A stretch of 50,133 nucleotides of DNA from an uncultured Rubritalea sp. (GTDB lineage Bacteria > Verrucomicrobiota > Verrucomicrobiia > Verrucomicrobiales > Akkermansiaceae). The notes beneath the pieces were generated by a model that searched no databases, was not told the origin of the DNA, and was given only the letters and a program-made list of their open reading frames with translations. Below, one piece after another: positions 34,983 through 44,600 of the stretch. The position numbers and the translations under genes were made by a program. Position 1 is the stretch's first letter; each line of letters starts with the position of its first letter. The DNA is taken from positions 1 through 50,133 of the forward strand of contig CAKZNV010000104.1 in the NCBI GenBank assembly GCA_937132085.1, in the 5' to 3' direction.

Positions 34983-35873
34983 ATGATGATGAGACGGATT
35001 AAATTTTCAATGAGTGGATGTGCTGCCTTTATTCTAATGTTGGCAGTCGTAGGCTGGCTATCTACAGAAAAAAGTTCTGCTCAGGGTGGTCCTAAAGTAG
35101 TTACGCCAACAGGAAAACCAACAAAGCCTGCTGGGCCTGTCATTAATACGCCAACTGCGAAACCTGAAGATCCTTATACAAAACAGAACTATCCTTGGCA
35201 TAAGAATATCACGGCAACGATCTTCTGGGTAGGTGAGACTCCTACACCTAAGAACCCGACACCTAATCATGCAAGCTCATGGGATAGATATTGGCAGAAG
35301 AGCTTCGGAGGATTCGATGATCCAAATCCGACGAATCGAGTAAGCTATAGACCAATCTCATTTATACCAAAACAGAACCCTTTCTACATCGCTCTGCCTT
35401 ATAATGATGTCATCAATCACAAGGCGCATAAGCCGGAAGCGAAGAAAGTGATTCCTTGGTTCCGCCGTGCTATGGCTAAGCCTGGGACGACGACTTGCAA
35501 AGGGCGCTGGGTGCAGATAGTCTATGGGAAGAAAGTTTGCTATGCTCAGTGGGAAGATTGTGGACCATTCACTACAGATGACTATGAGTATGTTTTTCTC
35601 AATAAACGCCCTAAGAACAAAGAAAATAAAGGTGCAGGGATTGATGTTTCGCCAGCAGTCAGAGATTATTTAGGTCTGAAATCGGGTGATAAAGTGCATT
35701 GGCGGTTTATCGATTTCCGTAGGATTCGTAGTAGAGGACCCTGGTCGCTTCATGGAACTAATAATCCATTCCTTGATCCTAAGCAAGACCCTGACTACGA
35801 CGCGAATATTCGCTATATGAATTATCTCCGAAAGATACGTGATGATGCCAACAGGAATGGCACTAACTACTAA
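34983..35873 (+). CDS. Secreted protein with a probable double-psi beta-barrel domain
   Basis: 296 residues. An N-terminal signal or anchor helix (about 12-32, AAFILMLAVVGWLSTE) is followed by a Pro/Thr-rich linker (TPTGKPTKPAGPVINTPTAK) and a globular region. Its core CYAQWEDCGPFTTDDYEYVF, GIDVSPAVRDYLGL, GDKVHWRFIDF follows the order of RlpA-type double-psi beta-barrels (conserved Asp-Cys-Gly-Pro, then a Asp-x-Ser helix). Two cysteines (TTCKG and VCYAQ) may pair. RlpA relatives act on peptidoglycan. This call rests on pattern only. It begins directly at the rdgB stop. Confidence 0.65.
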   Translation: MMMRRIKFSMSGCAAFILMLAVVGWLSTEKSSAQGGPKVVTPTGKPTKPAGPVINTPTAKPEDPYTKQNYPWHKNITATIFWVGETPTPKNPTPNHASSWDRYWQKSFGGFDDPNPTNRVSYRPISFIPKQNPFYIALPYNDVINHKAHKPEAKKVIPWFRRAMAKPGTTTCKGRWVQIVYGKKVCYAQWEDCGPFTTDDYEYVFLNKRPKNKENKGAGIDVSPAVRDYLGLKSGDKVHWRFIDFRRIRSRGPWSLHGTNNPFLDPKQDPDYDANIRYMNYLRKIRDDANRNGTNY

Positions 35874-35916
35874 TACTAGACTTGCATCTCATCATAAACT
35901 CGTTATCTATCCCGCC

Positions 35917-37036
35917 ATGTCTGAACCCTATAACGCTGACCTCCTGGCAGTAGATCTCTCATCCGTGGATGAGCGTATCGCTACACTCAGGAGGTATCTT
36001 TGACGTCCCTAAGCTCGAAACAGAGCTAGCTAAGTTGGACGATGATATGCTGGCTAGTGATTTCTGGAATGACTCCAACAAGGCTCAAGTGACAGTGAAC
36101 GAGGCGAACGTGATCAAGCGCAAGCTCATTCCGTTTTTGGAATTAGAGCAACGCTCGTCAGATCTTAAAGAACTCATTTCTTTAGCCAAAGAGTATGAAG
36201 ATGCTGACTCTGCGACTGAGGCAGCGGCAGAGTTCCTAGCCATTAATAAAAAGTTAGATTCATTTGAATTACTGACTCTCTTAGACAAGCCAAACGATCT
36301 CTCAAATTGTTACCTGACGATTAACTCAGGTGCTGGTGGGACTGAGGCTTGTGACTGGGCGCAGATGCTCATGCGGATGTATTCTCGATGGGCAGAAAGT
36401 AAAAATTACAAAATCAGCTTAGTGGAGCAGACTGATGGTGACGGAGCTGGTATCAGTAGTGCCACTCTCCACATCGAAGGCGATTACGCTTATGGTTATC
36501 TTAAGAATGAACGCGGAGTTCACAGACTAGTGAGAATTTCACCATTTGATTCAGCGGGAAAACGACATACTTCATTCAGCTCGATTGACGCCACTCCTGA
36601 GATGGCTGAGACAGTGAGTGTCGTAGTTAATCCTTCTGATATAGAAATCAAGACGACTCACTCTGGCGGTGCTGGAGGTCAGAATGTGAATAAGGTGGAG
36701 ACTGCTGTTATTCTTAGGCATAAGCCGACGGGTATCATGATTCGTTGTTCTCAGGAACGTTCGCAGCTGCGTAACAGGGAGGTGGCTCTAGAGCTGCTAA
36801 AGGCGAAGTTGTTTCAGATCGAGGAAGATAAGATGAAAGCAGATTCCGAAAGAGCCTATGGTGAAAAAGGTGATATCGGGTGGGGTAGTCAGATTCGATC
36901 TTATGTTTTCCAACCCTACCAAATGATCAAAGACCTGCGCACTGGTGAAGAGAGCGGGAATATTCAGTCTGTCATGGACGGAGAAATCGATGGGTTTATC
37001 GAAGCCATGCTGAAAGGTAAGAAAAAGGGAGAATAG
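35917..37036 (+). CDS. prfB: Peptide chain release factor 2 with programmed +1 frameshift
   Basis: The start is ATG 35917 ([20 protein letters not shown]). After 28 codons the frame meets CTT TGA at 35998-36003, preceded by the Shine-Dalgarno-like AGGAGG at 35989-35994. This is the classic RF2 autoregulation site. Ribosomes slip +1 to read GAC (36002) and continue [11 protein letters not shown] to the stop at 37036, giving about 372 residues. Motifs: the RF2 tripeptide region [13 protein letters not shown] and the catalytic GGQ in [16 protein letters not shown] plain ORF call starting at 35969 would lose the true N-terminus. RF2 releases peptides at UGA and UAA. Confidence 0.97.
35989..36004 (+). 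promoter_or_regulatory. Programmed +1 frameshift site of prfB
   Basis: AGGAGG, three bases, then CTT TGA C. Low RF2 makes the ribosome pause at the UGA, and pairing of the internal Shine-Dalgarno sequence with 16S rRNA pushes the P-site tRNA-Leu one base forward. Confidence 0.97.
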
Positions 37037-37052
37037 AAGAATCCTGACTGGG

Positions 37053-37580
37053 TTACAGCTTCATTTCAAATAGTTGAGCTCTGATTTCTTGCTGCGCTCC
37101 AGCTTGGAATATACTCACAGGCTTAAACCCTAGTCGTTCATAAAATTGACAGAGTTTAGGTCGGTTCGCACGGCAATCTAGTCTGAGGTAAGTCTTACCT
37201 AACTCACGAGATCTAGCGATGACGTGTTGGACGATTTTCTCTGCAATGCCTCTGCCATGGTAGTCACTCATTATCGCGAGCTTGTGTAGATACGCTGAAT
37301 CATCTCCAGTTTCTTCCGGCCAATAAACAGGGTCTAGTTGCTGAATAACTACACCACCGACTAGGTTGTTAGAGCTTGAGTTGGAAGCTTGATAAGCGAT
37401 GTATATTTCATCATTACCGTAATCCTTTAATAGGTTTTTTTCAGTTAGGCCTTCAGGATTCCACTGACCATTGAGCTCAATACTGTCATTGCGATTCATC
37501 CACTGCGTCGCATCCAGTAGAACTTCTGAAAGCTCATGGATTTTACTATTTGGGATTAGATCTATGCGTATTAGTTCCAT
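37053..37580 (-). CDS. GNAT-family N-acetyltransferase
   Basis: 175 residues with the GNAT core: SAYLHKLAIMSDYHGRGIAE (the acetyl-CoA pyrophosphate-binding R-G-x-G/A part), IARSRELGKTYLRLDCRA and LCQFYERLGFKPV. The substrate is unknown. It starts after the terminator of the lysine-rich protein gene and converges on prfB. Its neighbours give no further clue. Confidence 0.88.
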   Translation of the reverse strand: MELIRIDLIPNSKIHELSEVLLDATQWMNRNDSIELNGQWNPEGLTEKNLLKDYGNDEIYIAYQASNSSSNNLVGGVVIQQLDPVYWPEETGDDSAYLHKLAIMSDYHGRGIAEKIVQHVIARSRELGKTYLRLDCRANRPKLCQFYERLGFKPVSIFQAGAQQEIRAQLFEMKL

Positions 37581-37604
37581 TAATTAGTTTATAGTAATAG
37601 AAAA

Positions 37605-37634
37605 ATGCCAATCTCAGATTGCTGAGATTGGCAT
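37605..37634 (-). terminator. Terminator of the lysine-rich protein gene
   Basis: A perfect 13-bp stem ATGCCAATCTCAG / CTGAGATTGGCAT (loop ATTG) is followed on the minus strand by TTTTCTATTAC. It lies 28 bases after the stop codon of the histone-like gene. Confidence 0.85.
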
Positions 37635-37662
37635 GATAAATTTTTATTGATGAAGAGCGGCG

Positions 37663-38349
37663 TTATTTCTTTGTCGCTTTAGGAGCAGCTTTTTTCTTGG
37701 CAGCTACTTTCTTCTTTTTCGGAGCGGACTTCTTTTTAGCTGCAGGCTTTTTCTTGGGTGCAGCTTTCTTTTTAGTTACAGCCTTTTTCTTAGTAGTAGC
37801 TTTTTTCTTTTTAGCTGTAGCTTTTTTCTTAGGAGCAGTTTTCTTCTTGGTTACTGCTTTCTTCGCTTTCTTGGCTGCTTTCTTCGGAACCTTTTTCGCT
37901 TTCTTAGTTACCTTCTTAACTGTTTTCTTAGCTTTTTTGGCTACTTTCTTCGCCTTTTTGGTCGTTTTCTTAGCAGCTTTTTTTGCTTTCTTGGCTACTT
38001 TTTTAGCTTTCTTAGTAACTTTCTTTTTCGCTGTTTTTTTGGACGCTTTTTTTGTCGCCTTCTTCTTGGTTGCTTTCTTTTTAGCTACTTTCTTCTTAGC
38101 AGCTTTTTTAGTCACCTTCTTTTTTGCTTTCTTCGCTACCTTTTTTGCTTTTTTAGTTACCTTCTTTTTAGCAACTTTCTTAGCGGCTTTTTTCTTAGTA
38201 GTTTTCTTCACTAGTTTTTTGGCAACTTTCTTCTTAGCTGCTTTTTTCTTAGTTACTTTTTTAGCTGGTTTAGCTGCGACTTTTTTCTTCGCTACCTTCT
38301 TTGCTTTTTTAACTACTTTCTTTGCTGTGCTTTTCTTTTTTGCTGCCAT
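37663..38349 (-). CDS. Lysine-rich histone H1-like protein
   Basis: 228 residues built almost entirely from Lys, Ala, Thr, Val and Pro in KKAAKK/KKVTKK-type repeats; more than half the residues are lysine. I see no arginine, no acidic, no aromatic residue and no glycine, so the positive charge is lysine only. There is no signal peptide. It resembles bacterial histone H1-like proteins that bind DNA non-specifically and may compact the nucleoid. Because the sequence is low complexity, homology is hard to prove. The flanks are a promoter region of about 300 bp and a strong terminator, so it is monocistronic. The overlapping plus-strand Phe/Leu-rich frame is a shadow. Confidence 0.85.
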   Translation of the reverse strand: MAAKKKSTAKKVVKKAKKVAKKKVAAKPAKKVTKKKAAKKKVAKKLVKKTTKKKAAKKVAKKKVTKKAKKVAKKAKKKVTKKAAKKKVAKKKATKKKATKKASKKTAKKKVTKKAKKVAKKAKKAAKKTTKKAKKVAKKAKKTVKKVTKKAKKVPKKAAKKAKKAVTKKKTAPKKKATAKKKKATTKKKAVTKKKAAPKKKPAAKKKSAPKKKKVAAKKKAAPKATKK

Positions 38350-38647
38350 GATTTGAGTGGGCTGTTTGTTAAGTGTGTGAGATAAGGAATATATTATTCA
38401 CCTAACAAACTAGCTATCTAATAAGTTGCTGGGAAGTTTAAAATGTAAATTTCTCGAAACTGTTAGATTTTGTTAGAAAATGAATGATGAATATTATTTT
38501 CTTATTATCGATATTAACTCATTAAGAATAAGCTTAGTCAAGTTGAATTTTAATATGGATTAAGTAGTTTAAGTCGGTTATTAAAAAATAGAAAGTATAA
38601 CTCGTGGGTAAAATAAAAATCATGAGTAGTAGTTATCAAGCTACTTT
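38350..38647. other. Intergenic stretch upstream of the lysine-rich protein gene
   Basis: About 300 very AT-rich bases. They hold the promoter of the lysine-rich protein and the 3' end region of the next minus-strand gene. A 27-codon frame near 38482 has no ribosome-binding sequence and is not credible. No clear hairpin or repeat was found. Confidence 0.4.
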
Positions 38648-39631
38648 TTATTGTTCCGCAACAGGTGCTTTAATAGCAGGATTAATAGCCTTTAGGGCAT
38701 TCCAAAAATTATCTGTTAGAGGTGATCCGTTGTAGAGAATTTTTCCTTCTTTAGAGATGATGATCAGTGTTGGTAGGTCTGAAATAAGTAATTTTTTCGC
38801 TAATGAATTTTTCTCTGAATCAGCTAGCCATATTGATGGGAAGGTGTCGCCTAGTTCTTCAATCACTTCTTTAGCGTCGTCTATGCCTTGCTGTTCAGGA
38901 GTCAGCAGGATGGATGCAAAGCTGATTTTATGTTTAGCAGAGAGTTGCGCAATATGCTGAACGATAGGAAAGGTATTATCAGCCTGTTGGTTCCATGGTG
39001 ACCAGTAGCGTAGAATCAGAGCATCCTTGTCTCCCAACATAGCTTTGAGGGAGATGTTTTTGTCATCAGTGATTTGTCTAACAGTCGTGCTCACTGGATC
39101 AAGAGTGAGCTTTTTCATGGCATCAGCGATTCTGATCTTAGTGATGTGATGAGAGAAGGCATCTGCTTTATCTGGGCTTAACCAGAACGCTTCGGTGATG
39201 TGTTTCTTGAAATCTGTTAGATTGTTTGCCTCTAATGCTTTAAGTGCTTTTCCATATTCTACTACTGACTGCCAATCTTCTTTAGTAGAGAAGACCTTAG
39301 AGGTGTCTGGGTCGAAGCTAGCTAGCATCTTCTCAAATTCCTCGGAGATCTTAGCGATGCTTTTGTAGTCTTCTTTATCGATGAGGTAGAGAAATCTAGC
39401 TTCTAAGATGACCTGCTCACTGATGCCATCTTTTCTGGCTTTGGTGACAGCGAGATCGAATGGTTTTTTGTCACGGAGACTGAACAGCTGATTGATGTGT
39501 GCGGCTTGTATGCCTTGCTTGATTTCTTCATTTTCTCCCTGAGCTGGAGCAGGCGCCTCTGTCTGAGCCAGAGTAAGGGGTGTAAGTGCGCATACTGCGG
39601 AGAGGTGAATGAGAGTAAGAAGGTTTTTCAT
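38648..39631 (-). CDS. Secreted thioredoxin-like protein lacking the CxxC site
   Basis: 327 residues. The signal peptide (about 1-22) is followed by a helical domain of about 150 residues (possibly TPR-like: YGKALKALEANNLTDFKKHI) and a C-terminal TlpA/thioredoxin-like fold (about 195-320). The strand and helix that normally hold WCxxC read LRYWSPWNQQADNTFPIVQH, so both cysteines are replaced. The cis-Pro region LPTLIIISKEGKILYNGSP is conserved. It is probably a binding or scaffold protein, not an oxidoreductase. It is separated from the LysM gene by a terminator. Confidence 0.8.
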   Translation of the reverse strand: MKNLLTLIHLSAVCALTPLTLAQTEAPAPAQGENEEIKQGIQAAHINQLFSLRDKKPFDLAVTKARKDGISEQVILEARFLYLIDKEDYKSIAKISEEFEKMLASFDPDTSKVFSTKEDWQSVVEYGKALKALEANNLTDFKKHITEAFWLSPDKADAFSHHITKIRIADAMKKLTLDPVSTTVRQITDDKNISLKAMLGDKDALILRYWSPWNQQADNTFPIVQHIAQLSAKHKISFASILLTPEQQGIDDAKEVIEELGDTFPSIWLADSEKNSLAKKLLISDLPTLIIISKEGKILYNGSPLTDNFWNALKAINPAIKAPVAEQ

Positions 39632-39665
39632 AGCGTGATTAGATTAGCGTGTTCAGGGAAAAAGA

Positions 39666-39710
39666 AAAGGTGGCAAATTCCAAATGATTGATTGGAATAG
39701 TGCCACCTTT
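39666..39710 (-). terminator. Terminator of the LysM lipoprotein gene
   Basis: A two-part stem, AAAGGTGGCA / TGCCACCTTT outside and ATTCCAA / TTGGAAT inside, is followed on the minus strand by TTTTCTTTTTC. It lies just after the stop at 39732. Confidence 0.85.
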
Positions 39711-39731
39711 GAGTGAATTTTAAAGCTGTAT

Positions 39732-40217
39732 TTAGTTAGACTCGATAGTGAGCTTCTGGCCTACCCAGATATTGTCACTAGTGAGGTTGTTAGAAGCCTT
39801 GATCGCAGCAACTGTGGTCTTATGCTTTCTAGCGAGAGCCCAGAGGCTGTCACCAGGGACTACTGTGTGTGATAGTGATGCACCAGATGGGATGTTAGCT
39901 TGATTGTTATTATTACTAGGGAAGCCGATGTTTGGAGCTATGTCTGGTTCTGGGATCACAGGTGGATCATTAGGCACTCCTGGGAGTGGCTGGTAGGGAG
40001 CATTGCCTGTGATATTCGGAAGTTGAGGTGTTCCAGTTTCTCCATTGAGTCCTGGCACGGCGAATGGATTATTGGCGTCAGCTGTTTGAGCTGCTTGCGC
40101 TTGTTTCTGGCGTTTCCACTCTACGTATTCTGGGTCTTGAGTGGCACAAGATGTGAAGAATGAGGCGGTCACTGCAGCGAGTGCAGTGCTAGTGATAACT
40201 TTAGTAAGTAGTTTCAT
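39732..40217 (-). CDS. LysM-domain lipoprotein
   Basis: About 161 residues from MKLLTKVITSTALAAVTA at 40217; upstream in-frame Met codons at 40223 and 40241 exist. The lipobox ASFFTSC puts a diacylated Cys at the mature N-terminus. A Pro/Asn-rich linker (PQLPNITGNAPYQPLPGVPN) leads to a C-terminal LysM domain (HTVVPGDSLWALARKHKTTV, ASNNLTSDNIWVGQKL), which binds peptidoglycan. It is likely an outer-membrane-to-wall tether. It is followed by a terminator. Confidence 0.9.
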   Translation of the reverse strand: MKLLTKVITSTALAAVTASFFTSCATQDPEYVEWKRQKQAQAAQTADANNPFAVPGLNGETGTPQLPNITGNAPYQPLPGVPNDPPVIPEPDIAPNIGFPSNNNNQANIPSGASLSHTVVPGDSLWALARKHKTTVAAIKASNNLTSDNIWVGQKLTIESN

Positions 40218-40287
40218 GTTCATTTGCTGGTAATCTAGCATTTAATTCTGTTATGTAAACGTAGAAGTTTGTGGCGTTCTTTCTCTT

Positions 40288-41097
40288 TTAGTCGTGAAAC
40301 TTGAAAAATTTATTCACATTATTTTCAGTGATCTGAGAAAATTCTTCAAGTGAGAGCCCCTTGGCTTGAGCAAGATGCTCGGCTATGTGGATGGTGAATG
40401 ATGGTTCATTACGCTTGCCTCTGTGCGGGGTCGGAGCGAGATAAGGTGAGTCTGTTTCCACCATGATGCGGTCGTCTGGTGTGTGAACTGCCGCGTCTAG
40501 AGTGTCAGTCGCTTTCTTAAATGTAGCGATGCCTGTGTAGGAAAGATAGCCACCAAGATCTAAGATAGCTTTGGCATTTTCACGTGGTCCTAGGAAGCAG
40601 TGAAATACCGCAGTGACTTTATCTGAGAATTCACTGTATATAGCGACGGCGTCATCGAGCGATTGTTTACCAGTCTTGTCACGTGTGTGGATGACGATGT
40701 TCTTTCCTAACTCTGCGGCGAGCTGGAAATGCTGTCTCAAGTAGTCTCGCTGGCGTAGGTGGTAGGCTTCATCTGTCCAGCCATTTGGAGCAGGGTGGAA
40801 GTAGTCTAGACCGGTTTCTCCGATAGCTACGCACTTAGGGTGCTGAGCGTAGTCTCGTAGTTGGGATAGGAAATCTTCTGGTGTCTGATGAACATCACAG
40901 GGATGAATTCCTAGGGCTGAGAAGACGTTGTCGTGCTGTTCCGTTAGAGCGATGTTATGCGGAATATCTTCTAGTGAAGTCGCAAGGGTGACCATGCGAT
41001 GAATGTTGTTTTCCTTCGCTCGTAGTAGCAGTGCGTCTATTTCCTCAGCGGGGAATTTATGTGATGCGAGGTGACAGTGAGAGTCAGTAAAGAGCAT
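40288..41097 (-). CDS. tatD: TatD-family metal-dependent hydrolase
   Basis: 269 residues, normal length for TatD. Motifs: DSHCHLA at the N-terminus, AIGETGLDYF, IVIHTRDK, FHCFLG and VETDSPYLAP. These give the metal-binding His/Glu/Asp set of TatD DNases. It probably acts in DNA repair or removal of 3'-phosphoglycolate-like ends. It lies 19 bases behind the SufE gene. Confidence 0.93.
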   Translation of the reverse strand: MLFTDSHCHLASHKFPAEEIDALLLRAKENNIHRMVTLATSLEDIPHNIALTEQHDNVFSALGIHPCDVHQTPEDFLSQLRDYAQHPKCVAIGETGLDYFHPAPNGWTDEAYHLRQRDYLRQHFQLAAELGKNIVIHTRDKTGKQSLDDAVAIYSEFSDKVTAVFHCFLGPRENAKAILDLGGYLSYTGIATFKKATDTLDAAVHTPDDRIMVETDSPYLAPTPHRGKRNEPSFTIHIAEHLAQAKGLSLEEFSQITENNVNKFFKFHD

Positions 41098-41116
41098 GAT
41101 TGGTTGTGGCGTAGAT

Positions 41117-41527
41117 TTAGGCTAGCAGGATCGCTTGCTTTTTCATCTGCGCTGCCATTAGGTTAAGCGCATTCGCACGAGTGGGTGCGAGGTGCTCTTT
41201 AAGACCTGTTTTCTCGATGAAGCTCATGTCAGCAGAGAGGATGTCGTCCGCCTTTTGGTCGCTTAGGACACGGACGAAGAGAGCTATCATGCCCTTGGTG
41301 ATGAGTGAATCTGAGTCAGCTGTGTAGATGATTTTGCCATCTTCTGATTTAGCATCTAGCCAGACTTGGGATTGGCAGCCTTGGATGAGTTTGTCTTCAG
41401 TTTTAGCGGCGTCATCCATAGGGAGTAGCTTCTTACCGAGACCGATGACGTATTCGTAGCGCTCGGTCCAGTCCTGGAAAATATTGAGGTCATCGAGGAG
41501 TTCTTGTTGTGCTTCAGTGATAGTCAT
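41117..41527 (-). CDS. sufE: SufE-family cysteine desulfurase partner
   Basis: About 136 residues from MTITEAQQELLDDLNIF at 41527; the frame is open to 41581 but the extra N-terminus is not SufE-like. The active site is KLIQGCQSQVWLDAK, with the Cys that accepts sulfur from SufS, and the domain ends with the helix NALNLMAAQMKKQA. It supplies sulfur for Fe-S cluster assembly. No sufBCDS genes are in the window, so it is a stand-alone copy. Confidence 0.92.
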   Translation of the reverse strand: MTITEAQQELLDDLNIFQDWTERYEYVIGLGKKLLPMDDAAKTEDKLIQGCQSQVWLDAKSEDGKIIYTADSDSLITKGMIALFVRVLSDQKADDILSADMSFIEKTGLKEHLAPTRANALNLMAAQMKKQAILLA

Positions 41528-41640
41528 TTGCAGGGGATGGAAGGGGAAATGTAGACTTATGACAACACTAAATGTAGTCAATACGGCTTGAGATCGTGAA
41601 TTTTGATTGTTTTTTAGTCGGTAGGACGTTTTATTTCACT

Positions 41641-44600
41641 GTGGCTTCTGTAGAAAATGTGATGATTAGGGCTTCGGCTGGTAGTGGTAAGACTTATCAG
41701 CTGGCAAATAGGTATCTGGCACTGATGGTGCTGGGTGTGAAACCTGAGCGTGTCATTGCTCTGACATTTACTAAGAAAGCGGCTGGTGAGTTTGCAGATA
41801 GAATTCTCAGTAAACTGGCAGAAGGTGCCGAGAGTGATCTTAATGCGAAAAAGCTCAGAGAGGAACTGAGTATGGCAATTTTAGGTGACGTGACTGTTCC
41901 GCCATTGGTGGAAGGTGCTGTGGTTTTACCTGAGATGGATGTGGACTTTTTCCGTAGTCTGCTAGAGCGAGTGGTGCGTGTGATGGATCAGTTGGCGCTG
42001 AGCACGCTGGATAGTTTCTTTATTAAATTACTGCGTAACTTTGCCTTCGAGCTCGGAATGTCAGGGTTCGAGCTGGTGCAGGGGAGCGATCTCGAAGCTG
42101 AGCGGATGAGGGTGTTCGCAGATATTTTCGAGCGAAGCCAAGGTGGTGGGGCTGATATTTCTAAAGGGCACATGAAGGAATTTGTTGCTGCATTTCGCCA
42201 GTCTAGTGCTGGGGAGGAGAGTATTCGACTCACTGAGAGGCTTAAAGAATTCGTTAAAGATCACCAATACCGTTGGCTGAAATTTCCACAGAGAGAGAGC
42301 TGGGGCAATGCTGATAAACTCTGGAAGGATGGGGACAATAGTGGATGGCCAAAGGGTGGTAATTATAGAGAGAAAGTGCGCCGAGTGAGAGATCTGTTAG
42401 AGGGGGTGAGCTTTGGGCATAAAACTTATATCAAATCGCTGAATAGCGTCTGTGATGGACTAGAGGAGAGAGAGGGAAAGTCCGGGACTCCGCTTAAGGT
42501 AGGAGGAAGATTTTCTCACTTAATGGCGGCTTTAGAAGAGTTGAAAGAGGGGAGTTTTACCGATGTCTTTAGTAAGAAGGAGATGGTCATCGATGGTGAG
42601 TTGGCGGATGCCTTTTACCAACTACTAGGTGGGCTGGTGAGCGATGAGATCAATGCCAAACTAGAGAGGACACAAGGTGTCTACGAGGTGATTAAAGCTT
42701 ATGAGGAACGCTATGGTAGCTCTGTGAGAGGACAGGGGAGACTAGGCTTTGCAGATGCTACATTATTGCTGTCTGGGCATGAAAGTGTTGGGCTGTGGGA
42801 TGAGGTGAGTAAAGATCTGGTGGAGTTTCGTTTCGATGGGAAATACGATCATTGGATGCTGGATGAGTTTCAGGATACGAGTCGGTCGCAGTGGCAAGTG
42901 ATTGAGAATTTAATCGATGAAGTGGTGAACGATTTGGAGGGTGAGAGATCGCTCTTTGTAGTGGGGGATACTAAGCAGGGAATCTATGGCTGGAGAGGTG
43001 GAGAGCCTAAGCTGTTTGAAGAGCTAGCGACTCGCTATGATGAAAGGTTGAGTCAGTGGCCGATGAATAAATCTTACCGTTCTGCTGGGCCAGTGATCGA
43101 TCTTGTGAACAGAGTTTGTGATCCTAAAACGTCGAAAGGTTTGAAGCTGTTTCCTAGCCAAGCTGTGCATCGTTGGAAGTTTGAGGAGCATAGCATTGCT
43201 GATTTTAATAAAGACAAGGCTGGGCACAGCTGGGTCTGTGAGATGGACAAGGTCGAGGATCTGACTAGTGGTGAAGTAAGGATGTTGTGGATCGGTGCGC
43301 TAGTAGAAAAGCTAGATCCTGTGAGAAACGGAATTTCATGCGCTATTCTTGTGCGTAAGAATGATCATGGCGCTGAGATCGCAGAGTATCTTCGTGAGCA
43401 CCATGCAGACATACCGGTAGCGGTGGAAAACGAGGCGCTGGTGGCAGAAGAAAATCCAGTTTCGGCAGTGATTGTCGATGCGTTTCGTTTTCTCTGTTAT
43501 CCCGCTGACACGCTCGCTTGGTGGCACATTGAGATGAGTCCATTTAGGCAGGTGTTTAGTGGATTTACGGGATCGGATGATACTCCTTCTAAGCAGAGTG
43601 TGTGGTATCACTGGATGCGCCAGATTTCTGAAAAGGGACTGGATAAAGTGCTGACTCAGTGGATTAATTCTCTGACAGAAAAGGTAGAAATTTCTCACTA
43701 CAGTAAGGGAAAGCTGGAAGAAATGGAGCTGGCTGCGGCGCAGTTTGTGGCGAAGGGCGGATTCCTTACTGAATGGCTGTTAGAACTGGAGCAGTGGACG
43801 CAGAGAGAGGTGACAAGGGCTGGTGTGGTGCAGATCATGACTGTGCATAAGGCGAAAGGTTTGGAGTTCGGTGCGGTGATTATTCCAGACCTAGATAACA
43901 GAGATTTCGATGATGAGAGTAGACTGAAAATCCTCACTCATGATGACGATGGTGGACACGTGATGTTGCCGCCAGTGAAGGATGTGAGGCAGGCTGACCC
44001 AGCTCTTAGAGATCAGGTCGATGACTGGTCGGTAGATCAATGCTATGAACAATTCTGCGTGCTTTACGTGATGCTTACCAGAGCGGAAAGTGGCACCTAT
44101 TGCCTTCTAGATGGAACCAAAAATAAACCAGATAAACGTAAGCGAAACGAAGCTGACTGGATACGTGAATCAGTGGATGGCCTTGTAGAGCGAGATGAGA
44201 ATCTAGCTGGCTTATCAGGACGAGTCACCGCTGAGTTTGGAGACTGGGAGTGGTTAGAAACGCTGGAGAAAGTAAACCTCGAATCAGTTTCAGAAAACGT
44301 TGTGAATCTACCAGTGGTTGAGCCTAGGAAGTCAGCTGTGATAGCGACTGCTAATCATGGTGACTACGAAACAAACTACAGTTCTAGACTGATGGATAGC
44401 AAGGGTATGAGCTACGGAACTCTGGTCCACGAATGCTTCCAAACGATAGAGTGGTGGGATGGTAATCTGGTTTGGAATAAAGATAAATCGGTTGTGAAGG
44501 TGGTGTTAGAATGCATGCAATCGCCGACGATATTGCCTTATTTTGAGAAGAGAGACGCTATAAAAGTATTCCGAGAGCAACCGATCGAGGCCATCGTGGA

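Noticed and set aside
37697-38356. Plus-strand frame of 219 Phe/Leu/Ala-rich residues opposite the lysine-rich gene
   Set aside because: It is the antisense reading of Lys/Ala codons (AAG/AAA read as CTT/TTT). The sense protein has a terminator and a sensible start, so this is a shadow.
38482-38565. 27-codon frame in the AT-rich gap upstream of the lysine-rich gene
   Set aside because: Very short, AT-driven composition, no ribosome-binding sequence.
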